From assembly GCA_949297765.1 (NCBI GenBank), contig CASFTV010000012.1:54196-118195 (forward strand): a stretch of DNA of 64,000 nt. Reading direction: 5' to 3'. Under the pieces are notes generated by a model. That model did not search any database. It saw only the letters and a program-made list of their open reading frames with translations, and was not told where the DNA came from. This stretch comes from an uncultured bacterium. Its GTDB lineage: Bacteria; Verrucomicrobiota; Lentisphaeria; Victivallales; UBA1829. Position numbers and translations under genes: made by a program. Below are positions 44,741 to 57,721 of this stretch, one piece after another (positions within the stretch are counted from its first letter, which is position 1; each line of letters starts with the position of its first letter).

Positions 44741-45028
44741 TCAATCCTCGTATTTCAGAATGATTTCCCCTTCCCTGCAAAGATTGTATTTTTCCCGCGC
44801 CACCTTTTCGGCTGCGGCGGGTTTGTGTTCCAGATCATGCACTTCGCGGTTCAGGACCACGCTCTCATTGATCTTCATCTGAAGTTCATGATTGAGTTTG
44901 GCCAGATCGTTGCGCAGAGAGTTGTACCGGTTGTACGCGGGCCAGACAAGTGTCAGGGAAAGCCCGAAAATCAGCAGAAGAAGAATGAACAGAAGAACGG
45001 ATACCGCTTTCTGAATTTTTGTCGCCAT
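44741..45028 (-). CDS. FtsB/DivIC-type septum protein
   Basis: A 95-residue bitopic membrane protein. Residues 1-8 are basic, one transmembrane helix follows (about 8-30, VSVLLFILLLLIFGLSLTLVW), then a coiled coil (LRNDLAKLNHELQMKINE) and the C-terminal VAREKYNLCREGEIILKY, matching the A-R-E-x-Y/L-G-x-x-x-x-G-E pattern of DivIC/FtsB. It would act in the FtsQBL divisome complex. It has its own promoter and precedes the SGNH gene by 33 bases. Confidence 0.82.
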   Translation of the reverse strand: MATKIQKAVSVLLFILLLLIFGLSLTLVWPAYNRYNSLRNDLAKLNHELQMKINESVVLNREVHDLEHKPAAAEKVAREKYNLCREGEIILKYED

Positions 45029-45060
45029 GGCTCGTCTGCGTCCTTTCGCCGTTTTCCATT

Positions 45061-45089
45061 AATATACGCCTGATCCGGAAAAAATACAA
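45061..45089 (-). promoter_or_regulatory. Promoter of the ftsB-like gene
   Basis: On the minus strand TTGTAT (45084-45089) is followed after 17 bases by TATATT (45061-45066), about 30 bases before the start codon. Confidence 0.65.
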
Positions 45090-45108
45090 TCCCCCCATTG
45101 GAATTTCA

Positions 45109-45135
45109 CCGGTCTCTGAGCGCGGAGGAGACCGG
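45109..45135 (-). terminator. Hairpin directly after ligA
   Basis: CCGGTCTC (45109-45116) pairs with GAGACCGG (45128-45135), an 8-bp stem two bases beyond the ligA stop codon. There is no strong T-run. Confidence 0.45.
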
Positions 45136-45137
45136 CG

Positions 45138-49371
<4,234 letters not shown>

Positions 49372-49401
49372 TCCATCACAACCTTTCCATCGTTTCCGGG
49401 G

Positions 49402-49430
49402 AAGGTACAGTCTTCCGGCGGAAATTTCAA
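49402..49430 (-). promoter_or_regulatory. Promoter of polA-ligA
   Basis: On the minus strand TTGAAA (49425-49430) is followed after 17 bases by TACCTT (49402-49407), 31 bases before the polA start. Confidence 0.55.
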
Positions 49431-49459
49431 GCGATTTTTCAAATTTCTTTTTCCGGCGG

Positions 49460-49488
49460 CTTGATTCCTGAACGGAAAAATGGTACTT
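49460..49488 (+). promoter_or_regulatory. Promoter of the small HTH gene
   Basis: TTGATT (49460-49465) and TACTTT (49483-49488) are 17 bases apart, upstream of the gene starting at 49534. Confidence 0.5.
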
Positions 49489-49533
49489 TAATTGAAAACA
49501 TAAACGGGAACACCCCCGACAGGAGTCTTGAAA

Positions 49534-49902
49534 ATGAAATTGACAGACGACATTGTGAAAGCCCTTCACCGCTGCGTTGCCGACGGCCATGATTCCGTTG
49601 CCGAATTCGCCCGGATTGCGAATGTGAGCGCGGACACCCTGAAAAAATACATGCGCAGAGAAACGGAATCCATCAAGGAGGAGACCTGGAACAAACTTCA
49701 TCCTCTTCTGAAACCGTATCTGGGCAAGAAGCCGCAGAAACCGGTGTCGTTCGGATCGCGCTATCTGGAACTCGATACCGACCAGCGGATCCTTCTGGAC
49801 GCGTTCGGAGATCTCCCGGAAGAGGCGAAAAAAGAAAAACTTCTGGAAATTGTCGCGCTGGCCCGGAAATACAACCGGGAAAAAGCGGATTCCGGCGACT
49901 GA
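49534..49902 (+). CDS. Small helix-turn-helix DNA-binding protein
   Basis: A 122-residue soluble protein. Residues 20-60 (SVAEFARIANVSADTLKKYM) form a helix-turn-helix of the XRE/Cro-like type, followed by LHPLLKPYLG. The C-terminal half is charged and helical (EEAKKEKLLEIVALARKY) and may dimerise. ATG at 49534 has AGGAG nine bases upstream. It has no phage neighbours, so it is more likely a resident regulator than a prophage repressor. Targets are unknown. Confidence 0.7.
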   Translation: MKLTDDIVKALHRCVADGHDSVAEFARIANVSADTLKKYMRRETESIKEETWNKLHPLLKPYLGKKPQKPVSFGSRYLELDTDQRILLDAFGDLPEEAKKEKLLEIVALARKYNREKADSGD

Positions 49903-49982
49903 CCGCGCGCGGCAGGAGACGGAAGCCGTCCCACCTCCCCCGGAACGGCTCCCTCCCGCCGGATTTCGAGGAACGTGCTTTC

Positions 49983-51461
49983 ATGAGCATTCATGAACTT
50001 GTGATGGTGGTGTATGCCATATGGGTCGGGATCGTTGTTCTGGCGATCGCCCTGTGCGCAACCGATATTCTGAAAAATCAGGGGGATGAACCGCAGCGCA
50101 CGCTGCTGTGGTTTTCGGTGATCGCCGCGTTTCCGATCTTCGGAGTGATTCTCTATTTTCTCACCGGCCGCAGCCGCAAGACCACAATCCGGGACCGGGT
50201 GGCGGCCGCCGCGGACGACTTTCTGATCAAAATCAAACGCCACAGCCGCCAGCGCCGCTATTTTGCCCAGCTCAAACCGCTGATCAAGACCGGGGGAAGT
50301 CTCTCCGCGGAGATGCTCGACCGGATCCTGCCCGACACCCGGGCAATCGGCGGCAACAGCGTGGAACTCCTTCGCGACGGAACCGCCGCCTATCCGCAGA
50401 TGCTGCGCGAAATCAACAGTGCGAAACGCTTCATCTTCCTCCAGAGCTTCATCATCGCCGACGACGAAATCGGCCGCGACATTCTCAAGGCCCTGGAGTA
50501 CAAAGCCTCCACCGGCGTGGAAGTCAAAATTCTCTACGACAGCTTCGGCAGCTTTTTTTCCGCGTGCCGCAACATGTTCAGCCGCTTCGGACGGGGAATT
50601 CCCACCTTCAGCATCCGTCCGTTCTCCCTGATGAACAGTTTCACGCGCTGGCGCTTCCAGCTGCGCAACCACCGGAAACTTCTCGTGGTGGATGGGAGCG
50701 TGGCCTTTCTCGGAGGAATCAACATCAGCGCGGAGAATGTCCCGACCCGGCGCCACGGCGACAGCGCAATTCACGACCTCCACTGCCGTATCGAAGGTCC
50801 CGTCGTCAGCGAACTGGAACTGATCTTCCTCCGCGACTGGATGTATGCGGCGGACGAACGGCCGGAGGAGTTTGCGGAAACGATCCATCTTCCGCCGGTC
50901 CGGATCGCGGGAACGCATTCGATCCGTCTTGTCGCCTCCGGCTGGGGCCAGTGCAGCGAAGGAAGCGAAAAGGTCTTCTATACAGCGGTGACGACCGCCC
51001 GGGAAAGCGTCTGGATCATCAGTCCCTATTTCGTTCCGGACACCTCCTTCCTGATGGCGCTGCGCATGGCGGCCGCACGCGGGGTGGATGTCCGGGTCAT
51101 TGTTCCGCTGAACAACAATCATTTCTATGTGAAGCTGGCATCCCGGAGTTTTTATGAGACTCTGCTGGAGGACAAGGTCCGCATCTTCGAGCGGAAAGGG
51201 ACTTTTGTCCACGCGAAGGCGATGCTCGTGGATTCCGAATGGGCGCTGGTCGGCTCCAGCAACTGCGACGTGCGGAGTTTTCGGCTCAACTTTGAACTGG
51301 ACGCCGTCATCCGCGGTGAACCGTTCCTCTCCTCGCTGAAACGGGAACTGGAGACTGAGCTGGCGCAGTCCGATGAAATCACGCTCGATCAGATCCGGAA
51401 CAAACGGAAGGCCGTCCGGGCCGCGGAAAATCTCTGCGCGCTTCTGAGTCCGCTGCTCTGA
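49983..51461 (+). CDS. cls: Cardiolipin synthase
   Basis: A 492-residue membrane phospholipase D-type enzyme joining two phosphatidylglycerols. Two N-terminal helices (about 5-25 and 40-60) are followed by two HKD motifs: HRKLLVVD in the first half and HAKAMLVD in the second. SSNCDVRSFRLNFE follows the second motif, as in Cls. Length and order match bacterial ClsA. The ribosome site is weak (GAGGA about 11 bases upstream). No partner gene is needed. Confidence 0.93.
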   Translation: MSIHELVMVVYAIWVGIVVLAIALCATDILKNQGDEPQRTLLWFSVIAAFPIFGVILYFLTGRSRKTTIRDRVAAAADDFLIKIKRHSRQRRYFAQLKPLIKTGGSLSAEMLDRILPDTRAIGGNSVELLRDGTAAYPQMLREINSAKRFIFLQSFIIADDEIGRDILKALEYKASTGVEVKILYDSFGSFFSACRNMFSRFGRGIPTFSIRPFSLMNSFTRWRFQLRNHRKLLVVDGSVAFLGGINISAENVPTRRHGDSAIHDLHCRIEGPVVSELELIFLRDWMYAADERPEEFAETIHLPPVRIAGTHSIRLVASGWGQCSEGSEKVFYTAVTTARESVWIISPYFVPDTSFLMALRMAAARGVDVRVIVPLNNNHFYVKLASRSFYETLLEDKVRIFERKGTFVHAKAMLVDSEWALVGSSNCDVRSFRLNFELDAVIRGEPFLSSLKRELETELAQSDEITLDQIRNKRKAVRAAENLCALLSPLL

Positions 51462-51497
51462 CCGGCGGAAAAAAACGTGCAGCGAGCGCGGATCCGC

Positions 51498-51526
51498 TTG
51501 AAAAATCCTGATGAACAGAGTAGAGT
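51498..51526 (+). promoter_or_regulatory. Promoter of the MgtC-type gene
   Basis: TTGAAA (51498-51503) is 17 bases from TAGAGT (51521-51526), with TATATC overlapping just downstream as an alternative -10. A small inverted repeat CAGAG...CTCTG spans the -10 region. Confidence 0.4.
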
Positions 51527-51577
51527 ATATCTCTGTGTTTACTGAATATTTTACAAAAGAAAAAAGAGAGAAGAAAA

Positions 51578-52240
51578 ATGAATATGGAATTCATTCTGCG
51601 ACTGGTGACCGCCGGAATTCTGGGGGCGGCAGTCGGCTTTGAACGGGAATGCCGGGCGAAGGAAGCGGGTACCCGGACTCATTTTCTGGTGTCGCTCGGC
51701 AGTGCGCTGATCATGATTGTCTCGCAGTGGGGGTTTCAGGATGTATGGGAGAAGAGCGGAGTCGGCCTGGATCCCAGCCGCGTTGCGGCGCAGGTGGTCA
51801 GCGGAATCGGCTTCATCGGTGCGGGAACGATCATGATGCAGAAGCAGATCGTCCACGGGCTGACCACGGCGGCGGGACTGTGGGCGGTGGCGGGAATCGG
51901 GCTGGCGGTCGGCGGAGGACTTTACACGCTCGGAATCGCGGCGACCATTCTGACGCTGATCGGTCTGGAGGCGCTGCGTTTCCTTTTGAAGAAATTCCGC
52001 ATGCACACATTCTACATGGTTTTTCTTACCCGCGACCGGAACGACCTGATCAAGGTCACCAATGAACTGAACGCGAATGAATTTCACATTGTCAGCTGCT
52101 CCGTCGGCAGCGAGCGGAAGGACGGAGAGGAAAGTTTCCGGGTGAAACTCTGGATCCGGGAACGCAAACCGCGCGAAGACAACCAGATCCTCCGCTTCAT
52201 GCAGCAGTTCCCCGGCATCGAGGTGGAAAAACTGGAGTGA
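51578..52240 (+). CDS. MgtC/SapB-family membrane protein
   Basis: A 220-residue MgtC family protein. Its four or five N-terminal helices carry the family marks GFERE, RTHFLVSLGSAL, VVSGIGFIGAGTIM and GLTTAAGLW. A C-terminal ACT-like cytoplasmic domain occupies about 150-220. Length is normal. Members are linked to magnesium limitation and ATP homeostasis. I see no leader structure that would support an MgtA-type riboswitch. Confidence 0.92.
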   Translation: MNMEFILRLVTAGILGAAVGFERECRAKEAGTRTHFLVSLGSALIMIVSQWGFQDVWEKSGVGLDPSRVAAQVVSGIGFIGAGTIMMQKQIVHGLTTAAGLWAVAGIGLAVGGGLYTLGIAATILTLIGLEALRFLLKKFRMHTFYMVFLTRDRNDLIKVTNELNANEFHIVSCSVGSERKDGEESFRVKLWIRERKPREDNQILRFMQQFPGIEVEKLE

Positions 52241-52265
52241 GCGGAAGGGTTTTTCATTTCCACGG

Positions 52266-52294
52266 TTGACATTCTCCGGAACCCCGGCTATATT
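52266..52294 (+). promoter_or_regulatory. Near-consensus promoter of the flavodoxin-fold reductase
   Basis: TTGACA (52266-52271) and TATATT (52289-52294) are exactly 17 bases apart, 22 bases before the start codon. Confidence 0.7.
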
Positions 52295-52315
52295 GACCGC
52301 GAGGAGGAAGCTGCA

Positions 52316-52861
52316 ATGAGCAAAAATATTCTGATTCTGACTGGAAGTCCCCGTCCGAACGGGAACAGTTTCATTCTGGCGGACGCATTCGCAAAAGGAG
52401 CGGAAGCCGCCGGACATACCGTCCGCCGATTCGACACGGCGCCTGCGGAAATCGACGGATGCCGCGCCTGCAACCAGTGCTTCAAACACGGGAACGCCTG
52501 TGTGTTCGACGACGATTTCAACATTCTTGCGCCCCGTCTGGAAGAGGCGGATGTTCTTGTTCTGGCAACTCCGCTCTACTGGTTTTCATTTCCATCGCAG
52601 CTCAAGGCGGCGCTCGACAAACTCTACTCGCTTCTGGTCGGAAAACGCTCTCTGAACATCCGGGAGTGCGTCCTGCTTGCAACCGCCGAAACCGAAGATA
52701 CGGAGGACTTTGCCGGAATCGTCCGCTCCTATGAGCTGATCGCCGATTACCTGCAATGGAAGGACCGCGGAAAAATTCTGGTTCCGAACGTCAACCTGCC
52801 CGGCGACATCAAGGGAAATGCCGCACTGGAAGAAGCGGAAAAACTCGGACGCTCCATCTGA
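52316..52861 (+). CDS. NAD(P)H-dependent FMN reductase (flavodoxin fold)
   Basis: A 181-residue flavodoxin-like oxidoreductase. The FMN phosphate loop is GSPRPNGNS, and the second flavin contact is TPLYWFSFP, typical of the NADPH-dependent FMN reductase/iron-sulfur flavoprotein group. CRACNQC (a CxxCxxC) lies near residue 50, a motif found in iron-sulfur flavoproteins of anaerobes. It is preceded by a near-consensus promoter and AGGAGG-type ribosome site. It may help handle reactive oxygen or supply reduced flavin. Confidence 0.85.
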   Translation: MSKNILILTGSPRPNGNSFILADAFAKGAEAAGHTVRRFDTAPAEIDGCRACNQCFKHGNACVFDDDFNILAPRLEEADVLVLATPLYWFSFPSQLKAALDKLYSLLVGKRSLNIRECVLLATAETEDTEDFAGIVRSYELIADYLQWKDRGKILVPNVNLPGDIKGNAALEEAEKLGRSI

Positions 52862-52867
52862 TCCGCC

Positions 52868-52895
52868 CTTTTCCGGATGAAAAACCCCGGAAAAG
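52868..52895 (+). terminator. Hairpin after the flavin reductase gene
   Basis: CTTTTCCGG (52868-52876) pairs with CCGGAAAAG (52887-52895), seven bases beyond the stop. The run after it on the plus strand is A-rich, so it is a weak intrinsic terminator. Confidence 0.45.
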
Positions 52896-52928
52896 TAAAA
52901 AAAATTGAAAAAAATCCGGTATTCAGGG

Positions 52929-52957
52929 TTGACTTTTTCCAATTCGTTCTTTATAAT
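52929..52957 (+). promoter_or_regulatory. Near-consensus promoter of the acidic zinc-ribbon gene
   Basis: TTGACT (52929-52934) and TATAAT (52952-52957) are 17 bases apart, the closest match to consensus in the window. A strong AAGGAGG ribosome site follows before 53002. Confidence 0.75.
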
Positions 52958-53001
52958 GTTCGCCGGAAGAGTTTTCTGCAACAAAGACAAGGAGGTTCCT
53001 T

Positions 53002-53238
53002 ATGGTAATGTTCTGCCCGTACTGCGACATTGAGATCAACGAAAAGCAGATCGAAGCGGAAGACGGGTGCTGCCCCGAATGCGGTGCCTTCATCTCCGCC
53101 AGCATGGTCGTCAACGAGGAGGACGATGATTACGATGAATACGGCGACGAGGACGATCTCGGCGACGAGGATGATCTCAGCGCCATCGACGACCTCGATG
53201 ACCTCAGCGATGACTACGGAGACGACGAGGATCTCTGA
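53002..53238 (+). CDS. Small acidic zinc-ribbon protein
   Basis: A 78-residue protein. CPYC at residues 5-8 and CPEC at 26-29 form a four-Cys zinc ribbon (residues 5-32), and the remaining half is almost all Asp, Glu, Gly and Tyr (about 40 residues). Its promoter and AAGGAGG ribosome site predict high expression, and a strong terminator follows. I recognise no named family. Such acidic tails can mimic DNA or bind basic proteins; that is only a guess. Confidence 0.75.
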   Translation: MVMFCPYCDIEINEKQIEAEDGCCPECGAFISASMVVNEEDDDYDEYGDEDDLGDEDDLSAIDDLDDLSDDYGDDEDL

Positions 53239-53262
53239 TCCGCTTCGTCCCATACGCCCGGA

Positions 53263-53299
53263 ACACCGCGGGATCTTTTGAGTCCCGCGGTGTTTTTTT
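53263..53299 (+). terminator. Strong intrinsic terminator
   Basis: ACACCGCGGGA (53263-53273) pairs perfectly with TCCCGCGGTGT (53283-53293), followed by a run of T to 53299. It ends the zinc-ribbon transcript. Confidence 0.9.
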
Positions 53300-53367
53300 C
53301 TTTTCCCGCCCCCTTTCCATCTCTCCGCGCCGCACAACAGAGCGGGAAAATGGATCTTTTTTCAATA

Positions 53368-53421
53368 AATTAGAAATGTCTAATTACAAAGATTTGAAAA
53401 ACAGGAGAAGCCGTGTATATT
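53368..53421 (+). promoter_or_regulatory. pflB promoter with inverted-repeat operator
   Basis: TTGAAA (53394-53399) and TATATT (53416-53421) are 16 bases apart. The inverted repeat AATTAG-N6-CTAATT (53368-53385) lies just upstream of the -35 and matches the repeat in the FMN/CobN-like promoter at 19034-19051. Confidence 0.65.
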
Positions 53422-53484
53422 ACCAGCATTCTGCAAGGGAACACGAATCTTCAACCCCCATTTCCAGTACGAGAAAGGACAGCC

Positions 53485-55704
53485 ATGAATTTCAAGACAG
53501 GCGCATGGAACGAGGAAGTCAATGTCCGGGACTTCATCCAGCGCAACTACACGCCCTACGACGGCGGGAAAGAGTTTCTCGCCCCTCCGACCGACCGCAC
53601 CCGGAATCTCTGGAACCGGCTTCTGGACCTGATGAAGGAGGAGCGCCGGCGCAACGGCGTGTACGATATTGACGAGAAGACGATCTCCACCATCACCGCA
53701 CACAACGCAGGTTACATCGACCGGGATCAGGAACAGATCGTGGGACTTCAGACCGATGCGCCGCTGAAACGGGCGATCATGCCGTTCGGGGGGATCCGTC
53801 TGATCCACACGGAGCTGGAAGCCTACGGACGGAAAATGGATCCGACCGTGGAGCATGTATTCCAGTACCGCAAGACGCATAACGACGGAGTTTTTGAAGT
53901 CTACACGGACGAAATGAAGCGAGCCCGCCATGCGGGAATCATCACCGGGCTTCCGGACGCCTACGGGCGGGGCCGCATCATCGGCGACTACCGCCGCGTC
54001 CCGCTCTACGGCGTGGATTTCCTGCTGGAGCGGAAACTGCGGGCGAAAAAAGAGATGGTCATCGACGTCATGGACTCGGACCACATCCGCAAACGCGAGG
54101 AAATCGCCGAACAGATCAAGGCGCTGAACGAACTCAAGGAAATGGCGGCGAAATACGGATTCGACATCTCCCGTCCGGCGGAGAACACAAAAGAGGCGAT
54201 CCAGTGGCTCTACTTTGCGTATCTTGCCGCAGTCAAGGAGCAGAACGGCGCGGCGATGTCGATCGGGCGGATCTCGACCTTCCTCGACTGTTACGCGGAA
54301 GAGGATCTCCGGAACGGCGTCTTCACCGAAGAGCAGATCCAGGAATTTGTCGATCACTTCATCATGAAGCTGCGGATTGTGCGGTTCCTCCGCACCCCCG
54401 CGTATGACGAGCTGTTCTCCGGAGATCCGACGTGGATCACGGAATCGCTCGGCGGCATGTCCGTCGACGGACGGCACATGGTGACAAAGATGTCCTACCG
54501 TTTCCTGCACACGCTGGTCAATCTCGGACCTGCGCCGGAGCCGAATCTCACGGTGCTGTGGAGTCCGCGTCTGCCGGAGAATTTCAAGCGCTACTGCGCG
54601 GAAATCTCGGTTGCGACCTCGTCCATCCAGTACGAGAACGACGAGCTGATGCGCGTCAAGTTCGGCGACGACTACGGAATCGCCTGCTGCGTCTCCGCGA
54701 TGCGGATCGGCAAGCAGATGCAGTTCTTCGGCGCCCGCTGCAATCTTGCGAAGGCGCTGCTTTACGCGATCAACGGCGGACGCGACGTCAAGTGCGGCAA
54801 CGAGCAGATGGCACCCGCGATTCCCCTCCTGAGCACGCAGGAGACCCTCAACTACGACGACGTGATGCGCAATTTCGGCGAAATCACCGACTGGCTTTCC
54901 AAGCTCTATATCGACACGCTCAACATCATCCACTACATGCACGACAAGTACTGCTACGAACGCATCGAAATGGCCCTGCACGACGAGGAGATTGTGCGGA
55001 CCATGGCGGGCGGCATCGCCGGTCTTTCGGTTCTGGCCGACAGTCTTTCCGCGATCAAGTACGCCAAGGTCAAACCGGTCTGCAACGAGGCCGGACTTGC
55101 GGTGGATTTCATCACGGAGGGCGACTTCCCGAAATTCGGAAACAACGATGACCGCGTCGATCAGATTGCGGTCGAAATTGTCAAGGACTTCGAAAAGAAA
55201 CTCGCGAGCCACTACGCCTACCGCCACTCCCGTCCGACCATGTCGATTCTGACGATCACCTCCAACGTGATGTACGGCAAGAAGACCGCCTCCACGCCGG
55301 ACGGACGGAAAGCGGGCGAACCGTTCGCCCCGGGCGCGAATCCGATGCACGGACGCGATGTGAACGGAGCGGTCGCCTCGCTCAAATCGGTCTCCAAGCT
55401 GCCCTACGACTATGCGGAGGACGGCATCTCCTACACCTTCTCGATCCTTCCCGACTCGCTCGGAAAGAGCGGAGAGGAAAAAGAGAAGAATCTGATCACG
55501 CTTCTGGACGGCTACTTCACCGAAGGCGGACACCATCTCAACGTGAACGTTCTTCAGCGGGAGATGCTGCTGGACGCAATGGAGCATCCGGAAAAATATC
55601 CGCAGCTGACCATCCGCGTCTCCGGCTACGCGGTCAACTTCATCAAGCTGACCCGCGAACAGCAGCTCGACGTGGTCAACAGGACCTTCCACAGCAGGTT
55701 CTGA
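53485..55704 (+). CDS. pflB: Formate C-acetyltransferase (pyruvate formate-lyase)
   Basis: A 739-residue glycyl-radical enzyme that splits pyruvate with CoA to acetyl-CoA and formate. The adjacent active-site cysteines are C401-C402 (GIACCVSAM). The glycyl-radical loop near the C-terminus is RVSGYAV with G714. Length fits PflB rather than other glycyl-radical enzymes, which usually lack the paired Cys. ATG at 53485 has AAAGGA upstream; a more distal in-frame ATG lies at the promoter and is rejected. The activase gene follows by one base. Marks the cell as a fermenter. Confidence 0.95.
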   Translation: MNFKTGAWNEEVNVRDFIQRNYTPYDGGKEFLAPPTDRTRNLWNRLLDLMKEERRRNGVYDIDEKTISTITAHNAGYIDRDQEQIVGLQTDAPLKRAIMPFGGIRLIHTELEAYGRKMDPTVEHVFQYRKTHNDGVFEVYTDEMKRARHAGIITGLPDAYGRGRIIGDYRRVPLYGVDFLLERKLRAKKEMVIDVMDSDHIRKREEIAEQIKALNELKEMAAKYGFDISRPAENTKEAIQWLYFAYLAAVKEQNGAAMSIGRISTFLDCYAEEDLRNGVFTEEQIQEFVDHFIMKLRIVRFLRTPAYDELFSGDPTWITESLGGMSVDGRHMVTKMSYRFLHTLVNLGPAPEPNLTVLWSPRLPENFKRYCAEISVATSSIQYENDELMRVKFGDDYGIACCVSAMRIGKQMQFFGARCNLAKALLYAINGGRDVKCGNEQMAPAIPLLSTQETLNYDDVMRNFGEITDWLSKLYIDTLNIIHYMHDKYCYERIEMALHDEEIVRTMAGGIAGLSVLADSLSAIKYAKVKPVCNEAGLAVDFITEGDFPKFGNNDDRVDQIAVEIVKDFEKKLASHYAYRHSRPTMSILTITSNVMYGKKTASTPDGRKAGEPFAPGANPMHGRDVNGAVASLKSVSKLPYDYAEDGISYTFSILPDSLGKSGEEKEKNLITLLDGYFTEGGHHLNVNVLQREMLLDAMEHPEKYPQLTIRVSGYAVNFIKLTREQQLDVVNRTFHSRF

Positions 55705-55705
55705 C

Positions 55706-56428
55706 ATGGACGAAGGCATTTCCGGACGGGTCCACTCCTACGAAAGTTTCGGAACCCTGGACGGTCCGGGAGTGCGCTTCGTGGTTTTTTTCCAGGGCTG
55801 CCCCCTGCGATGCCGCTTCTGCCACAATCCCGACACCTGGGCGATGGACGGCGGCCGCATCGTCCGTTCCGCCGACGTGCTGCGGGAGATTGAATCCTGC
55901 CGGAACTTTCTCAGCGGCGGGGTCACGCTTTCGGGCGGAGAACCGCTGGCCCAGCCGGAATTCGCCGCCGATCTGCTCCGGCGCTGCCGCAAAACGAATC
56001 TGCACACGGCGCTGGATACCGCGGGATCGTATCCGCTGGAACACTCGCGCCGCGTCATCGACGAGGCGGATCTTCTGCTGCTCGACATCAAGGCGCTTGA
56101 CGACGCCCTCTGCCGCCATCTGACCGGTTCCGGAATCCGGAATGCCCTCGATACGCTCGACTATTGCGAAAAGAGCGAGAAAGAGGTGTGGATCCGCCAT
56201 GTCCTGGTTCCGGGAATCACGCTTGCACGGGAACGCCTGACTGCGCTGGCGGAATATCTGGAACCGTACCGGTGCATCCGCCGGGTCGATCTTCTCCCGT
56301 TTCACAAGATGGCGGCGTTCAAATGGAAAGCGCTCGGTCTGGAGGATCCCCTTGCGGCAACACCGGAGCCGGCACCGGAGGAGATCCGTGCGGCGGAAGA
56401 GATCTTCCGGAAGTCTGCGGACCGCTGA
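55706..56428 (+). CDS. pflA: Pyruvate formate-lyase activating enzyme
   Basis: A 240-residue radical SAM enzyme that creates the glycyl radical in PflB. The 4Fe-4S motif is CPLRCRFC (C32, C36, C39), with the family's N-terminal GxVHSxESFGTxDGPG and GGVTLSGGEPL (SAM contact) present. It has only the single cluster motif of PFL-type activases rather than the extra clusters of other glycyl-radical activases. It is translated one base after pflB. Confidence 0.95.
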   Translation: MDEGISGRVHSYESFGTLDGPGVRFVVFFQGCPLRCRFCHNPDTWAMDGGRIVRSADVLREIESCRNFLSGGVTLSGGEPLAQPEFAADLLRRCRKTNLHTALDTAGSYPLEHSRRVIDEADLLLLDIKALDDALCRHLTGSGIRNALDTLDYCEKSEKEVWIRHVLVPGITLARERLTALAEYLEPYRCIRRVDLLPFHKMAAFKWKALGLEDPLAATPEPAPEEIRAAEEIFRKSADR

Positions 56429-56503
56429 GCGTATCCGGCATCTCCCCGTCCCGCTCCGCCGGCAGCCGCCCGGAACAGAATGCGGATTATTTTCATTTTG
56501 CGT

Positions 56504-56531
56504 TTGCATATCCGGATTTTCATGCTATATC
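56504..56531 (+). promoter_or_regulatory. Promoter of the M20 peptidase gene
   Basis: TTGCAT (56504-56509) and TATATC (56526-56531) are 16 bases apart, 30 bases before the start codon. Confidence 0.5.
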
Positions 56532-56560
56532 TTACAGAAAAACGCCGATGGAGAACCGCA

Positions 56561-57712
56561 ATGGACACCCTTGAACTGCTGAGCCGTCTTGTTTCCATTC
56601 CGAGCGTCAATCCGCGCTGCATCAAAGGGCGGGATGATCTTTCCGGAGAGGGGCGCATCGCGGATTTTCTGGAAAAATTCGCAGCGGACAACGGCATTGC
56701 ATCCGTCCGGGTGGAACCTGTCGCGGGAAGGCCGAGCGTCCTTCTGGAACTTCCCGCAAAAAACGGCGATCCGGGCGCGCCGCTGCTCGCCTGCTTCGCC
56801 CATACCGATACGGTGTGGATTCCTGAAATGCCCGAACCGTTCAAGGTCGAGTGCGATGAAAACGGCTGCTGCCGCGGACTCGGCGTCACCGACGACAAGG
56901 GTTCGCTTGCAGCCGCTCTGCTCGCAATTACGGAACTGAAACGGCGCGGAGGGGCCAACTGCCGCTTCGCGGTCGCCTGCACCAGCGACGAGGAATCCGG
57001 ATTTCTCGGGGTGGAGTCCCTCCTTCCGGACCGTCTCGCTCCGGATGCGGCGATTGTGATGGAGGGGACGTGTCTGGATATTGTCACCGCGCACAAGGGA
57101 ACGGTCCGGTGGAAGATCACGACGCGCGGAGTCTCGGTCCATTCGAGTTTGGTGCCGGAAGGGGAAAATGCGATCTGCAAGGCGGCGCGGATCGTGCTTG
57201 CACTCGAACGACTCGGCGAAGAACTGATCGGACGCCCCCGCCACAGACGTCTCCGTTTTCCGACGCTGAGCGTCGGGACCATCAACGGCGGGACGCAGCC
57301 GAACTCCGTTCCGGACCGGTGCGAAATCATGATCGACCGTCGTCTTCTGCCGCACGAGACGGTCGCGGAGGCGGAGGCGGAAGTCCGCCGCGCACTGGAA
57401 GGAACTGCGGATTTTGAACTCAGCGAACCGACCCTTTATTCCGCGCCGTTTGAAATCGACGAGGATGCTCCGTTTGTGCGGCACATGCTTGAAGAGGCGC
57501 GGAGAGTCAAACCCTCGGCGGAAATCCGCGGTCTTTACTGTTCAACGGAGGCGGGCAACACCAGAGGATTCCGGATTCCGTCGGTTGTATTCGGTCCGGG
57601 GGACGTCTCCTGCGCACATTCGCTCCGCGAGCATATTTTCCTTCCGGAAATTGAACAGGCGGCGGATATTCTTATTCACACGGCGGAACATTTCTGCCGG
57701 AAATCATTGTAA
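56561..57712 (+). CDS. M20-family peptidase/deacylase (ArgE/DapE type)
   Basis: A 383-residue zinc hydrolase. Metal and catalytic positions are FAHTDTVW (His, then catalytic Asp), GVTDDKG (bridging Asp), SDEESGF (catalytic Glu and metal Glu) and the C-terminal CAHSLREHI (metal His). The lid domain lies between about 180 and 290. ATG at 56561 has GGAG seven bases upstream. Related enzymes cleave N-acyl amino acids or dipeptides. The exact substrate cannot be inferred, as no amino-acid genes are nearby. Confidence 0.85.
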   Translation: MDTLELLSRLVSIPSVNPRCIKGRDDLSGEGRIADFLEKFAADNGIASVRVEPVAGRPSVLLELPAKNGDPGAPLLACFAHTDTVWIPEMPEPFKVECDENGCCRGLGVTDDKGSLAAALLAITELKRRGGANCRFAVACTSDEESGFLGVESLLPDRLAPDAAIVMEGTCLDIVTAHKGTVRWKITTRGVSVHSSLVPEGENAICKAARIVLALERLGEELIGRPRHRRLRFPTLSVGTINGGTQPNSVPDRCEIMIDRRLLPHETVAEAEAEVRRALEGTADFELSEPTLYSAPFEIDEDAPFVRHMLEEARRVKPSAEIRGLYCSTEAGNTRGFRIPSVVFGPGDVSCAHSLREHIFLPEIEQAADILIHTAEHFCRKSL

Positions 57713-57721
57713 GGAGTTCCT

